This document shows positions 26,373 to 35,204 of a stretch of 64,000 bases of DNA, one piece after another (position 1 is the stretch's first letter; every line of letters begins with the position of its first letter). Position numbers and translations under genes: made by a program. The notes beneath the pieces were generated by a model that was not told the DNA's origin, did no database searches, and saw only the letters and a program-made list of their open reading frames with translations. The DNA is taken from NCBI GenBank assembly GCA_963724495.1, contig CAVRUZ010000002.1, positions 744,001-808,000 of the forward strand. Reading direction: 5' to 3'. The DNA is from CAVRUZ01 sp963724495. GTDB taxonomy: Bacteria > Actinomycetota > Actinomycetes > Propionibacteriales > DAIQRJ01.

Positions 26373-27221
26373 CTAGAAGAGGTCCGGCGTGGCCGGCGGG
26401 ACATCGTCGAGAAACGCGCTCACCATCGGCACCAGCACCGCTGCCTCCGCCGAGATCCCGATGTGCGACGTCGCCGGCAGAATCACCAAGCGCGCGGACG
26501 GGACCTTCTGCAGCATCCCCGACGCAGCAGCTTCCTCGTCACCGCCACCGCGCAACTGGAACATCGCCAACGCATGCTCGGGCTTCACCCCATCCGCATC
26601 GCCGATGATGACCATCGTCTTCGCCGATATCGAACGCATCTGTGCATCGCTGATGTTCTGGTCGTCGCTGTTCAGGACTTTCATCTTCTCGACGTAGGCA
26701 TCGAACGCCGTTGGGTCCGGGGTGTGCTCCGTGAACGCCTTCTCAACTCCCGTTCCGGCAAACGCTGTGGCGCTGAGACCCTTGATGCCCGCCAACACCG
26801 CGGGGTACCAGCCGTCCTGGCGGTAGGTGGCGGACATCGAGACAAGCTTGTTGACGAGGCTGGGGTGACGGATCGCGAGCTGCAGCGCTACTCCGCCGCC
26901 CTGCGAGTAGCCGAGCACGTCCGCACGCTCGACGTCCAACGCACGTAGCAACTCCGCGGCATCGTCGGCGAACTGCTCGTACGACATCGTGCGTGCCGTG
27001 TCCGGGGTGCGCCCGTGCCCCTGCTGATCGAAGACGATCACCCGGCGCTCGCCCGCGAAGGCGGACACCCACGACGTCATCGAATCGGTGGCCATGAACC
27101 CGCCCGGGATGAGCAGCAACGGAGGCGTTTTCACCTTGCCGAGCTCGCCATAGACCTCGTGATAGAGGCTCAGGCCGTTGACCGGCAGGTGACCATGTCG
27201 CGAGGGCACCATTGCCATCAC
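26373..27221 (-). CDS. Alpha/beta hydrolase
   Basis: A 282-residue hydrolase (ATG 27218 is an equally good start). The oxyanion strand is LLLIPGGFMATD, the nucleophile elbow GYSQGGG (Ser about 104), and the late His lies in ATSHIGISAE. The VFDQQGHGRTPDT motif matches the C-C hydrolase/haloperoxidase-like subfamily. Cytoplasmic, substrate unknown. It is convergent with the phosphotransferase pair. Confidence 0.85.
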   Translation of the reverse strand: MMAMVPSRHGHLPVNGLSLYHEVYGELGKVKTPPLLLIPGGFMATDSMTSWVSAFAGERRVIVFDQQGHGRTPDTARTMSYEQFADDAAELLRALDVERADVLGYSQGGGVALQLAIRHPSLVNKLVSMSATYRQDGWYPAVLAGIKGLSATAFAGTGVEKAFTEHTPDPTAFDAYVEKMKVLNSDDQNISDAQMRSISAKTMVIIGDADGVKPEHALAMFQLRGGGDEEAAASGMLQKVPSARLVILPATSHIGISAEAAVLVPMVSAFLDDVPPATPDLF

Positions 27222-27242
27222 GTCAACCTCACGCTCACGTTG

Positions 27243-27965
27243 CTAGGGACGATCGGCGCTCGTTGCCGTGTCTCCGTTCGGGCCGTAGAGGCGAGCGACA
27301 TCGGGAGAGTCGAGCCAGTTGGAGTAGGCAGGCGACTTCGGCCAACCGTCGGGTGAGTCCTGCCACTCCTCCTGGCGGCCCCACGGCAAGACGTCGACCA
27401 ACGCGAAGGTGTAGCTGAGCTGTTCGGTGCCCCGGCCGGTGGAGTGCCAGGTGCGGTAGACCTTCTCGCCGTCGCGGAGGAACACGTTCAACGCGAAGCC
27501 CGCGCCGGGCGGCGCGTCTACGTCAGCACCGAACGAGCTTTCCGACGACGAGTACCAGTCCATCGTGTTGCCGACTTTGGCCTTGTAGGCCAGCGCTTCC
27601 TCGATAGGACCGTTGGTGACGATGACGAAGCGGGCATCGTAGTTGTCGAGGGCGCCAAGCCGGACAAACTGCGATGTGTAACTGGTGCAGCCGCCACACT
27701 GCCACTCCGCGCCGTCCTCCCACATGTGGTTGTAGACGATGAGTTGGGAGCGCCCGTCAAACACGTCGACCAGTCGGACCGGGCCGTCCGCACCGATCAG
27801 CGTGTAGTCCGGGAGCTCGACCATCGGCAGTCTGCGGCGTTGAGCAGCGATGGCGTCGAGTTCACGGGTGGCCGCCTTCTCCCGCTTACGCAGATCGTCG
27901 AGCGCTGCCTGCCAGGTCTGCTGGTCGACGACGGGGGGTAGAGCGGTGGCGGTTGTCTCGGTCAC
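27243..27965 (-). CDS. DUF899 family thioredoxin-fold protein
   Basis: A 240-residue protein from GTG 27965 (GGGAGG upstream). It has the DUF899 layout: a helical N-terminus (WQAALDDLRKREKAATRELDAIAAQRRRLPMVE), then LIVYNHMWED with GCTSYTSQF in place of a CxxC site, then the YRTWHSTGRGTEQLS stretch. These are peroxiredoxin-like proteins without proven activity. The gene ends 21 bp before the hydrolase start on the same strand, so they are probably one operon. Confidence 0.82.
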   Translation of the reverse strand: MTETTATALPPVVDQQTWQAALDDLRKREKAATRELDAIAAQRRRLPMVELPDYTLIGADGPVRLVDVFDGRSQLIVYNHMWEDGAEWQCGGCTSYTSQFVRLGALDNYDARFVIVTNGPIEEALAYKAKVGNTMDWYSSSESSFGADVDAPPGAGFALNVFLRDGEKVYRTWHSTGRGTEQLSYTFALVDVLPWGRQEEWQDSPDGWPKSPAYSNWLDSPDVARLYGPNGDTATSADRP

Positions 27966-28212
27966 GGTTCCTCCCAGGAGACGGATGGATCTGCTCTGAT
28001 TGTCGACCACTGGCAACGGCAGAAATCATCGCCCTCCGGTCCAGGTTGTCGAACCTTTCGGCTGTGAACCTGGCCAGGGACCGTTTCGAAGGCACTGGAC
28101 CGCGATGAGTGCCCCAGGCACTGCCTCGGTGCGGCTTCCGGCAGGCTGTGCCAGCCTGTGTTCGAGTTGAGAGACTTCGAGCGTGTTCGCCGGCTGACCG
28201 AGAGGATGCGCT

Positions 28213-28623
28213 GTGGCTCTTGTTACCGAGGTGCTCCTGGTGAGCGGCGTCGCGCTGGACCTGGTGGGCGCAGGTGTTCTGTCGCACGCCCACAACGCCG
28301 AGTCGATCGTCGAGTTGCGCGAGGACATCGGTGAGGAGGGGTCCGCAGTTGGCGAGCCCGATGCGCTCTCCACGCATGCCCAGCTGTTGGCAGAGAAACG
28401 GATCGGCTTCCTCCTCCTGAGTCTGGGGCTGGTTCTGTACCTGATCGGAGTCGTCCTCAAGAGCCCCGAAGGCGTGGCGATGATGGCGCCCATCGCCGTG
28501 GGAGTCGTCGTGGCCGGCATCGTCGTCAGCGTCGCCTTCACCCGTGTTGTCGGCAACCGGATACACGCCCAGGCACGCAGGGCCAGCGAGCACGAAGACC
28601 CCAACATGCTGCCCGAGCAGTAG
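28213..28623 (+). CDS. Small membrane protein
   Basis: A 136-residue protein from GTG 28213 with an N-terminal hydrophobic segment (1-22) and two further spans at about 66-84 and 91-112. An acidic loop rich in Glu lies between. No family is recognised. It stands alone between the DUF899 and nitrilase genes. Confidence 0.6.
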   Translation: MALVTEVLLVSGVALDLVGAGVLSHAHNAESIVELREDIGEEGSAVGEPDALSTHAQLLAEKRIGFLLLSLGLVLYLIGVVLKSPEGVAMMAPIAVGVVVAGIVVSVAFTRVVGNRIHAQARRASEHEDPNMLPEQ

Positions 28624-28711
28624 CACGCATCAAGCATTCGAGGCGGTCGACCGGCCGTTGTCCAGCGGGCGCACCGAGCTGCACACGGCAGGCAGGAAGT
28701 CTGCGCAAGAC

Positions 28712-29692
28712 CTATTCCTGCGGTACGGGTTCTGCCGGGGTCTGGCTGTCCGACGCTTGGTACGCGACGACGCGTGGTCGGGAGCGGGTGTCCACCTGGA
28801 GCTGGAAGATGTCGGGCCGGTCGTAGTGGCCGACCGGGTCGAAGAACCGCCGGGCGGCATGTACCGCGGCCAGGTCGACATCGGCGTACAGGATCGTTTC
28901 CTCGTGCTGAGCGGGTCCGGCCAGGATCTTGCCGGTGGGATGCACGATGACGCTGTTGCCGTGTTCCACCCAGCCTCCGTCGCCTTCCTGTGCCGCCCAC
29001 AGGCGTTCGCGGTGGGGGAAGTCAGCGGGGATCTGGTCGAGGTGGAGGCACGGGTTGACCCCGATCACGTAGCACCGGCCTTCCAGGGCGATGTGTCGCA
29101 TGGTGGCGATCCAGCCGTCGCTGGGCGCGAGAGTGGGAGCGGCCCAGATATCCACACCCTGGCTGTAGAGGTAGTAGCGGGCCAGTGGCATGAAGTTCTC
29201 CCAGCACGTGAGTCCGGACAGCCTCCCGTGAGGGGTGTCGATGACCGGGAGGGTGGAGCCGTCGCCCATACCCCACACGGTCCGCTCAGAGCCAGTCGGC
29301 ACCAGCTTGCGGTGCTTGCCGAGCAGAGCGCCATCGGGGCCGAAATAGAGAGTCGTGTTGTAGATCGTGGAGCCATGGGGTTCGCGTTCCTGCACGCCGA
29401 TCACGAGATAGGCACCCACAGTGCCGGCGGCAGCGGCGAGCGCATCAGTGACTGGCCCAGGCACCACTACTGCCTGATCGACCAGCATCGCGTACCAGTC
29501 CTCATCGCCATCCCAGATCGGCCTGGAGTCGATCCAGATGGGTGTTCCGGGAATGAACGCTTCCGGGAAGACCACGATGCGCGCACCGCCGTCGACCGCT
29601 CGGCTCAGCAGCGTGACGGCTTTGTCCACGCAGGCTTGCTGGTCCATCAGGACGTACGCGGCCTGCACGGCGGCGACTGTCACAGAAGTCAT
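28712..29692 (-). CDS. Nitrilase/carbon-nitrogen hydrolase
   Basis: A 326-residue nitrilase-superfamily enzyme from ATG 29692. The catalytic triad is evident: Glu in VVFPEAFIPG, Lys in KHRKLVPTGSERTVW and Cys in LSGLTCWENFMPLARY. The Trp-Glu-Asn after the Cys is typical of branch 1 nitrilases, which convert nitriles to acids and ammonia. It is divergent from a sugar-phosphate isomerase gene 361 bp away. Confidence 0.88.
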   Translation of the reverse strand: MTSVTVAAVQAAYVLMDQQACVDKAVTLLSRAVDGGARIVVFPEAFIPGTPIWIDSRPIWDGDEDWYAMLVDQAVVVPGPVTDALAAAAGTVGAYLVIGVQEREPHGSTIYNTTLYFGPDGALLGKHRKLVPTGSERTVWGMGDGSTLPVIDTPHGRLSGLTCWENFMPLARYYLYSQGVDIWAAPTLAPSDGWIATMRHIALEGRCYVIGVNPCLHLDQIPADFPHRERLWAAQEGDGGWVEHGNSVIVHPTGKILAGPAQHEETILYADVDLAAVHAARRFFDPVGHYDRPDIFQLQVDTRSRPRVVAYQASDSQTPAEPVPQE

Positions 29693-30053
29693 GGCCGTCC
29701 CTCTCTGTGGCCCGATCGAGCGAGGCTCGCCCAACGATCTGGTTCGTGCTCACAGACGCCATCACACCGGCGCCTTGCGTGCGGATGCGAGTCTCGCAGG
29801 GCCACGACAGGTTGCGCCATGCCAGCTGACTTGGCACCCGCGGGCGACCCGGAGCCGGAGATGGCGGGCCGACCGCGATTCGAACCCGGCCGATGTCGTC
29901 GACTCGCGGGCTGGCGGTCGCCGAACCCTGAGTGACCTCTCGTTGGAGTCCGTTGTTGACCGTTGAGGCGTGCCGATCGACCGGTATACCGTGCGCAGCC
30001 CGCCAAAGCCGAGACTCTTCCGACATCACCCAACGCACACACAAGGACCTCTC
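29693..30053. other. Divergent intergenic region
   Basis: This 361-bp spacer lies between the nitrilase and isomerase genes. It carries a short inverted repeat (CGACCGC with GCGGTCG, 51 bp end to end) around a tRNA T-arm-like sequence at about 29870-29920. It is too short for a tRNA. No ORF with coding character was seen. Confidence 0.35.
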
Positions 30054-30926
30054 GTGGACGTACGAATCGGCCTGCAGCTGTACTCGGTACGGAAGTCACT
30101 CGCGGAGGATCCCTGGCGCACTCTTGCCGCCGTTGCCGACGCGGGATTCACGCGTCTGGAGGCCGCGAACCACAACGCTCTCAACGACCCCGGAGTCGGG
30201 TTCGGCGTACAGGCCACCGAACTTCGCGATCAGCTTGGCGACCTTGGCCTCTCGGTCGTGGGTTGCCACATCAACCCGCTGCACATGGAGATTCTCCCCC
30301 GTGCCCTCGACTACCAGGCTGAGCTGGGCAACACGCAGATCGGCTGCGACATCGAGTTCTACCCCTACGGCGACCGGGACTTTGTCCTACGGCGCTGCGA
30401 GACCTTCAACCAGGTCGGAGAGCTCGCACGCGCCCGCGGCATGCGGTTCTACTACCACAATCACTTCCAGGAGTTTCAGCGCATCGGCGACAGCTACGTG
30501 TATGACCTGATTCTGGAGAACACCGACCCTGGCCTGGTCTTCCTCGAGATCGACACCTACTGGGTGTACCGCGGCGGCCAGGACCCGATCGAGTGGATGA
30601 ACCGGTTCGCCGACCGGGTGATCCTGCTGCACCAGAAGGACTTTCCCGCCGACGCCCCCCAGCCGCTCAACCTCTACGACGGAGTCGTCTCGCGAACCGA
30701 GAACATCGATATGGCGGTCTTCGAGGAGCGCAAGAACACCCTCTGCTTCACCGAGATCGGCACGGGCGTGCTGCCCATCCAGGACATCGTCGATGCAGCG
30801 TCGCGCCTACCCAACCTCGACTACCTGATCCTCGAGCAGGACCACACCACACTGACCGAGGTGGAGTCCATCCGCCGGAGCCACGACTCCTTCTCCTCCC
30901 GCTTCACCGGCATCACCTGGCCGTGA
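30054..30926 (+). CDS. Sugar phosphate isomerase/epimerase (AP endonuclease 2-type TIM barrel)
   Basis: A 290-residue protein from GTG 30054 with AAGGA upstream. It opens with VRIGLQLYSVRKSLAEDPW and has the metal-site pattern of xylose-isomerase-like barrels: FYYHNHFQEF, LEIDTYWVYRGG, LLHQKDF and FTEIGTGVLP. It probably isomerises or epimerises a sugar or inositol derivative. No sugar operon surrounds it. Confidence 0.85.
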   Translation: MDVRIGLQLYSVRKSLAEDPWRTLAAVADAGFTRLEAANHNALNDPGVGFGVQATELRDQLGDLGLSVVGCHINPLHMEILPRALDYQAELGNTQIGCDIEFYPYGDRDFVLRRCETFNQVGELARARGMRFYYHNHFQEFQRIGDSYVYDLILENTDPGLVFLEIDTYWVYRGGQDPIEWMNRFADRVILLHQKDFPADAPQPLNLYDGVVSRTENIDMAVFEERKNTLCFTEIGTGVLPIQDIVDAASRLPNLDYLILEQDHTTLTEVESIRRSHDSFSSRFTGITWP

Positions 30927-30957
30927 TCGTGCCCGAGTCGATGACCGCGGGGTTGAA

Positions 30958-31431
30958 CTAGAGGTCTGTCGCCGGCTCGCGTTCTTGGCACGTCGGGCAG
31001 AGGCCTTGGATTCCCACCCCGGAGGGAGCAACCGTGAACTTCGTCTCCCGTTCCACGAGGCTGACGATGGCGGCCATGGCGTCGACGGGGATGTCCTGGG
31101 TCGCGCCACACGATGAGCAGTTGGCGTGGCCGTGCGTCTGGTCGGTCAAGGCGTATCGCGCTTCGCCGGGGAACGGCAGTGCATGGGCGAGGCCGCTGGC
31201 GCAGAGCCGCTCGAGGTTTCGGTGCACCGTCGATATGGACAGCGATTGGTGTTGGCTGACCCGTTCATGAATCTCTTGAACAGAAAGGTGTTCGTCTGTT
31301 CCTGTCATCACGGCGAGGATGCCGGCACGTGCCCCGGTCCGTCGGCCGCCAGGGGTCACGAGGCGTTCGAGAGCAGACTCTGCCCGGGTCCGGGGCTGAG
31401 TCTGGGTGTCGCCTGGATCGTGGCTCGTCAC
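30958..31431 (-). CDS. Fur-family metalloregulator
   Basis: A 157-residue Fur/Zur/Nur-type regulator. The winged helix is SVQEIHERVSQHQSLSISTVHRNLERLCASG, the metal-site His motif is DQTHGHANCSSCGATQDI, and a second pair is GLCPTCQ, giving a structural Cys4 zinc site. GTG 31431 overlaps the stop of the importer ATPase (GTGA), so it is the last gene of the nickel/cobalt importer operon. A Nur-like nickel role is inferred from context; zinc sensing is possible. Confidence 0.85.
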   Translation of the reverse strand: MTSHDPGDTQTQPRTRAESALERLVTPGGRRTGARAGILAVMTGTDEHLSVQEIHERVSQHQSLSISTVHRNLERLCASGLAHALPFPGEARYALTDQTHGHANCSSCGATQDIPVDAMAAIVSLVERETKFTVAPSGVGIQGLCPTCQEREPATDL

Positions 31432-32162
31432 GGCAGAACCGTCCTGCTCGGGTCGAACGCGAACGGCAGCTCCAGTCGATGGCTACGCATCAGTTCCTCG
31501 TCGCACAGAAGGTCGCGTGTCGTCCCATTGGCGGCTACGACGCCGTTGTCGAGTATGACTGCGCGCGGGCACAATTCGAACGCATACGGCAGATCGTGGG
31601 TCACCATGAGCGTGGTGAGTTCGAGGTCGAGCAGGATGTCGGCGAGTTCGCGCCGACTGGCCGGGTCGAGGTTGCTGGACGGTTCGTCGAGCACCAGGAT
31701 TTCCGGTCGCATCGCAAGAACGGTGGAGACCGCAACCCGCCGTCGCTGGCCGTAGGACAGGTGGTGCGGCGGGCGGTCGATGTAAGGCAGCATGCCGACC
31801 TGGTCCAACGCATTCCTGACGCGCTCTTGCAGCTCGTCACCGCGAAGACCGAGGTTGGCGGGACCAAAGGCAACGTCTTCGCGCACGGTTGGCATGAACA
31901 GTTGGTCGTCGGGATCCTGGAAGACGATGCCGACCATTCGCCGGATCTCTCGCACGTTCTTGCTGTTCACAGCCAGCCCAGCGACCGTGACCGAGCCGTG
32001 TTGGGCTGTCAGGATCCCGTTGAGGTGCAGGACGAGCGTGGTCTTGCCGGCGCCGTTGGGCCCTAGCAGGGCGACCCGTTCCCCTTGCTGGACTACCAGG
32101 TTGACGCCGTGCAGAGCCTGATGGCCGTCCGGGTAGGCATAGGTGAGGTTCAGGACGCTCAA
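31428..32162 (-). CDS. cbiO: ECF-type nickel/cobalt importer ATP-binding subunit
   Basis: A 244-residue ABC ATPase: Walker A LLGPNGAGKTT, the signature LSYGQRRRVAVSTVLA, Walker B ILVLDEPSSNLDP and a switch His (THDLPYAF). The sequence fits CbiO/NikO of group I energy-coupling-factor transporters. TTG is the likely start, since no better codon is in frame. It lies 52 bp after the CbiQ-like gene and overlaps the Fur gene. Confidence 0.87.
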   Translation of the reverse strand: MSVLNLTYAYPDGHQALHGVNLVVQQGERVALLGPNGAGKTTLVLHLNGILTAQHGSVTVAGLAVNSKNVREIRRMVGIVFQDPDDQLFMPTVREDVAFGPANLGLRGDELQERVRNALDQVGMLPYIDRPPHHLSYGQRRRVAVSTVLAMRPEILVLDEPSSNLDPASRRELADILLDLELTTLMVTHDLPYAFELCPRAVILDNGVVAANGTTRDLLCDEELMRSHRLELPFAFDPSRTVLP

Positions 32163-32214
32163 GGATGGTTGAGAGGCAGCAAGTTTGGGGCGTCCAAGGG
32201 TGGCTGCTGCTGGC

Positions 32215-32985
32215 TCATCTCTGGGCCATCCACGTGGCTGCGGAGATCGCCAAGGCCAGGCTCGGTAGCACGCTCACGACTGCCCAGGAGGAGCCACCGG
32301 CTCGGGCATCGTGGATGGCTGGCATGGCACCCGTGTATCCCCTGCTCAGCATCGCCAGGTGGACGCGTTCCCCTCGCTCGAAGGAGCGGATGAACAACGC
32401 GCCAGCGGACTGGGCGATCACGCGCATCTGCCGTACATCCCTTGCCTGGAAGGCACGTGACTCGCGGGCGATCCGCATGCGATGCAACTCTGATCCGATG
32501 ACGTCGGCGTAGCGGAACATGAACTGCATGATCTGCACCATCAGCTGAGGAAGATGGAGCCGCTCGATTCCCAGCAGGAGCGTCCTCGGCTCGGTTGTGG
32601 CGGCGAGCAGGATGGAGGCGACGACGCCGAGGGTTGCCTTTGCGAGCAGGTTCCACGCGCCCAGCAATCCGGACTCACTGACAGAGATCCCCAACACGCT
32701 GATCCGTTCCCCATGCGAGATGAAGGGAAGCAGAAGGGCGAACGCGACGAAAGGCACTTCGACGAGCATCCTGCGGCCGATCACAGCGAACGGCACGTGC
32801 GACAGGATCGCCACGCCAGCGAGCAGGAGGGCATAGGCAGCGAATGCCCAGAAGCGCGTCGGTGGTGTCGAGACCACGATGAGGACGAAGGCGAGAAGCG
32901 CTACCAGCTTGCACTGTGGTGGGAGCCGATGCACGACGGTGTCGCCGTGCCGGTACAGGAGATGGTGGCTGTGTCCTCCGCTCAC
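32215..32985 (-). CDS. cbiQ: ECF importer transmembrane (T) component
   Basis: A 256-residue protein with four to five hydrophobic spans and the coupling-helix motifs typical of CbiQ/EcfT: RESRAFQARDVRQM and the later MLSRGYTGAMP (Ala-Arg-Gly type). GTG 32985 directly abuts the stop of the PDGLE gene. It joins the CbiM substrate protein to the CbiO ATPase. Confidence 0.85.
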   Translation of the reverse strand: MSGGHSHHLLYRHGDTVVHRLPPQCKLVALLAFVLIVVSTPPTRFWAFAAYALLLAGVAILSHVPFAVIGRRMLVEVPFVAFALLLPFISHGERISVLGISVSESGLLGAWNLLAKATLGVVASILLAATTEPRTLLLGIERLHLPQLMVQIMQFMFRYADVIGSELHRMRIARESRAFQARDVRQMRVIAQSAGALFIRSFERGERVHLAMLSRGYTGAMPAIHDARAGGSSWAVVSVLPSLALAISAATWMAQR

Positions 32986-33342
32986 CTAGCCCGAGCCTCC
33001 AGCGGGCGGCTCATCGTCAGCACCCTTCCGAGCACTCGTCGAGTCGGCCCGGCGACGGCGAACGACCAGGGCCAGAGCGGCCGCCGCCAGGAAGGTCACA
33101 CCGACACCTGCGATCCCGGCAAGCCCTCCGGAGAGCCTCTCGTTGTCCACTCCCCTGAGCGAGTAGCCCGACAGGGGTGAGTTGTCCAGAGCGTGGGCTT
33201 TCTCCCCCGCATCGAATCCCTTGTCGATGGCTACCCGGTTCAGCCCGTCCGGCGACGCGCTGGCGTAGAAGCTCACGACGCCGGCGAGGACCAGGGCCAC
33301 GACCAAGCCGGCCAGGACGACGGCCTTGGTGCTCTTGTTCAT
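32986..33342 (-). CDS. cbiN: PDGLE domain protein (CbiN/NikN-like)
   Basis: A 118-residue protein with two membrane spans (about 6-28 and 75-98) and a PDGL-type motif (ASPDGLNRVAIDKGFD) in the periplasmic part, as in the small accessory subunit of nickel/cobalt ECF importers. ATG 33342 is chosen over the upstream GTG because GAGGAGG sits 6 nt before it. Confidence 0.82.
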   Translation of the reverse strand: MNKSTKAVVLAGLVVALVLAGVVSFYASASPDGLNRVAIDKGFDAGEKAHALDNSPLSGYSLRGVDNERLSGGLAGIAGVGVTFLAAAALALVVRRRRADSTSARKGADDEPPAGGSG

Positions 33343-33352
33343 GCTCACCTCC

Positions 33353-34042
33353 TCAGGACGCGACGGTGGATGGGCGGCGCAGCACGAGTTCGGGTGCCTT
33401 GGTTCGGAGGCCGTAGATGAGGTCTGGTCGAACCGCCAAGATGCTGGCCACGGTCATGGCCGTGATGACTGCCTCACCGATACCGATCAGGACATGCACT
33501 CCGACCATGGCTGTCGTGACCGCGCTCAGGGACACGTCGGTGGTCCCGCCCAGCGCGTAGAACAGCACGAACGCCAGGGACGCCACCGGGACGGAGACAA
33601 GGGCCGCCACGAAGGCAGACCCCACGATGCTCGCCTTGCTGAGTGGGAGGACCTTGGTCAGTCCGCTGAAGATGAGATAGCCGACGACGACTGTCACCAG
33701 CGACATGTTGACGATGTTGACGCCGAGCGCGGTAATGCCTCCGTCGGCGAAGAAGAGCGCTTGCACGAGCAGGACCACTGCCACGCATAGGGCCCCTGTG
33801 TAGGGCCCAACCAAGATCGCAGCCAACGCACCACCGAGCAAGTGGCCGCTGGTTCCAGAGGCGACCGGAAAGTTGAGCATCTGCACGGCAAAGATGAAGG
33901 CTGCCGTCAGGCCGGCCATCGGTGCCGTCCGGTCGTCCAGCTCGCGACGTGCTCCCCGGAGGCACAACGCGAGTCCCCCGGCGGCGACCACGCCGGCAGC
34001 CAGGGACACCGGTGCGTTGATGAAACCGTCAGGAACGTGCAC
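33353..34042 (-). CDS. cbiM: Nickel/cobalt importer substrate-specific component
   Basis: A 229-residue membrane protein with about seven spans. In CbiM/NikM the metal is held by the N-terminal amine, His2 and a later His. Starting at GTG 34042 gives Met-His-Val-Pro-Asp-Gly, the expected MHxP N-terminus, with GGAGG five bases upstream. A start at the upstream ATG 34060 would bury that site. The later metal His is in GTSGHLLGGALAA. First gene of the M-N-Q-O-Fur operon. Confidence 0.88.
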   Translation of the reverse strand: MHVPDGFINAPVSLAAGVVAAGGLALCLRGARRELDDRTAPMAGLTAAFIFAVQMLNFPVASGTSGHLLGGALAAILVGPYTGALCVAVVLLVQALFFADGGITALGVNIVNMSLVTVVVGYLIFSGLTKVLPLSKASIVGSAFVAALVSVPVASLAFVLFYALGGTTDVSLSAVTTAMVGVHVLIGIGEAVITAMTVASILAVRPDLIYGLRTKAPELVLRRPSTVAS

Positions 34043-34094
34043 GAACGCCTCCAGCAGCATCAGTCGCGGGCATCCAGGCGACCTTGTCGCACAT

Positions 34095-34113
34095 CGATGG
34101 CAATTGCAACATG
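34095..34113. promoter_or_regulatory. Candidate Fur/Nur-family operator upstream of cbiM
   Basis: A GCAATTGC palindrome (34100-34107) lies within a TTGCAA/TTGCC-rich stretch 58 bp upstream of the cbiM start. Nickel-responsive Nur sites in Streptomyces are built from TTGCAA-like half sites, so this could be the target of the operon's own Fur-family protein. Half-site spacing is not canonical. Confidence 0.35.
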
Positions 34114-34160
34114 GTCGCAGTAGTGGGCCCGCGACGGTCGCGCGTTCGCCTCCGTCCCGG

Positions 34161-34964
34161 TCAGTCGGCCACGTGTGCGGTGTTGTCGAGCCAGTGCTGG
34201 GCGAGTTCGGTGTCGCCGTCGACGCGGATGTTGGTGGCTTCGCGGTCGGTGAGCGGGAGTCGCCGGGTCAAGGTCAGTAGCAGTGATTGAGCCGGGCCGG
34301 TCACCGTCACATCGGCCTGCTGGGTTGCTGGTCGCCACGTTGCCCCGTCAGGCCGACGTTCGACGAACCAAGCGCCGGTGTCGTCGGCAGTGTCGGTGGC
34401 CAGCCATTGCAGGGATTGCCCGGTGCCCCGGATGGCGTGGGCGGACTCCGACCGCAGCATCTCCCACGTAGGTGAGGTGAGCATCCGGAAGTGGTTGGTA
34501 ATCAGCGCGGCTGCGACGTCGGCGTCGATGTCGGCCGGCCGGTCGGCCGCGTTGGCTGCGTCGACGCCGTGGAGGACCGATTCGTTGAGGACGCTGGTCA
34601 GCCAGAATCGCGCCCCGGACCTCTCGTCCGCCGCGGCGTTGAACACCTGCGCCTCGAGCGCGTCATCGGAGCATGCGCTCGCGATCCGCTGCGCGGATTC
34701 CGCCAGCCACGCCTGCCACTCGCTGGGGTCGGTGGGGAGTTCGGCGTACTCCGTGGGCAGCTGTGTCGGGTCGGTGATGCGCCGCTCGATGATCTCCGCG
34801 ACCCAGTGCTGGGTCTGTCCCACGTGCTCGACCAGGCCCGTGATCGTCCACTCCGGCGTGGTCGGCACGGCGGCGTCAGGGCCCGCGGCGTCCGCTGATT
34901 CCGCCAGGCGTCCGGTGTGGTCGACGATCGCTCGCCGGGCATGTTCGGCGTTCAGCTCGGTCAT
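34161..34964 (-). CDS. Maleylpyruvate isomerase/DinB-type mycothiol-dependent protein
   Basis: A 267-residue protein with the N-terminal four-helix metal-binding domain: TPEWTITGLVEHVGQTQHWVAEI (first His) and the HGVDAANAADRPADI motif. A smaller C-terminal domain ends ATNIRVDGDTELAQHWLDN. The family uses mycothiol, which supports an actinobacterial host. The specific reaction is unknown. Confidence 0.82.
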   Translation of the reverse strand: MTELNAEHARRAIVDHTGRLAESADAAGPDAAVPTTPEWTITGLVEHVGQTQHWVAEIIERRITDPTQLPTEYAELPTDPSEWQAWLAESAQRIASACSDDALEAQVFNAAADERSGARFWLTSVLNESVLHGVDAANAADRPADIDADVAAALITNHFRMLTSPTWEMLRSESAHAIRGTGQSLQWLATDTADDTGAWFVERRPDGATWRPATQQADVTVTGPAQSLLLTLTRRLPLTDREATNIRVDGDTELAQHWLDNTAHVAD

Positions 34965-35204
34965 GTGGATTGACCTTTCCGTAGGTGTCGTTGTGCTTGT
35001 GACTCGGCATGCCCATCGAACTCATCGGTGACCCGCGGTTTGGTCTGTCAGGCAACTGGCCGGCTCAGCGTCCGCGTGTGTCCTCGGCCTCAACTGGATC
35101 GACGGGGACTATTGCCAGTCGATCGACTCGGCTGGTCCCTGCAGGCACTGGATCCAGGGCCCAAGGACCGGCCCGGGCAGACGGGAGCGACGTCGATCGG
35201 CGAT

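Noticed and set aside
29863..29930. A tRNA-like sequence (GATTCGAACCCGG with flanking CGACCGC/GCGGTCG)
   Set aside because: The span between the putative acceptor arms is about 51 nt, with no anticodon arm and no consistent T-stem pairing.
28544..29935. A 463-codon plus-strand frame
   Set aside because: It is antisense to the nitrilase gene, whose catalytic triad is intact; the plus-strand translation has no domain.
34061..34160. A cobalamin riboswitch upstream of cbiM
   Set aside because: The spacer is only about 100 bp and lacks the conserved B12-box; only a short palindrome is present.
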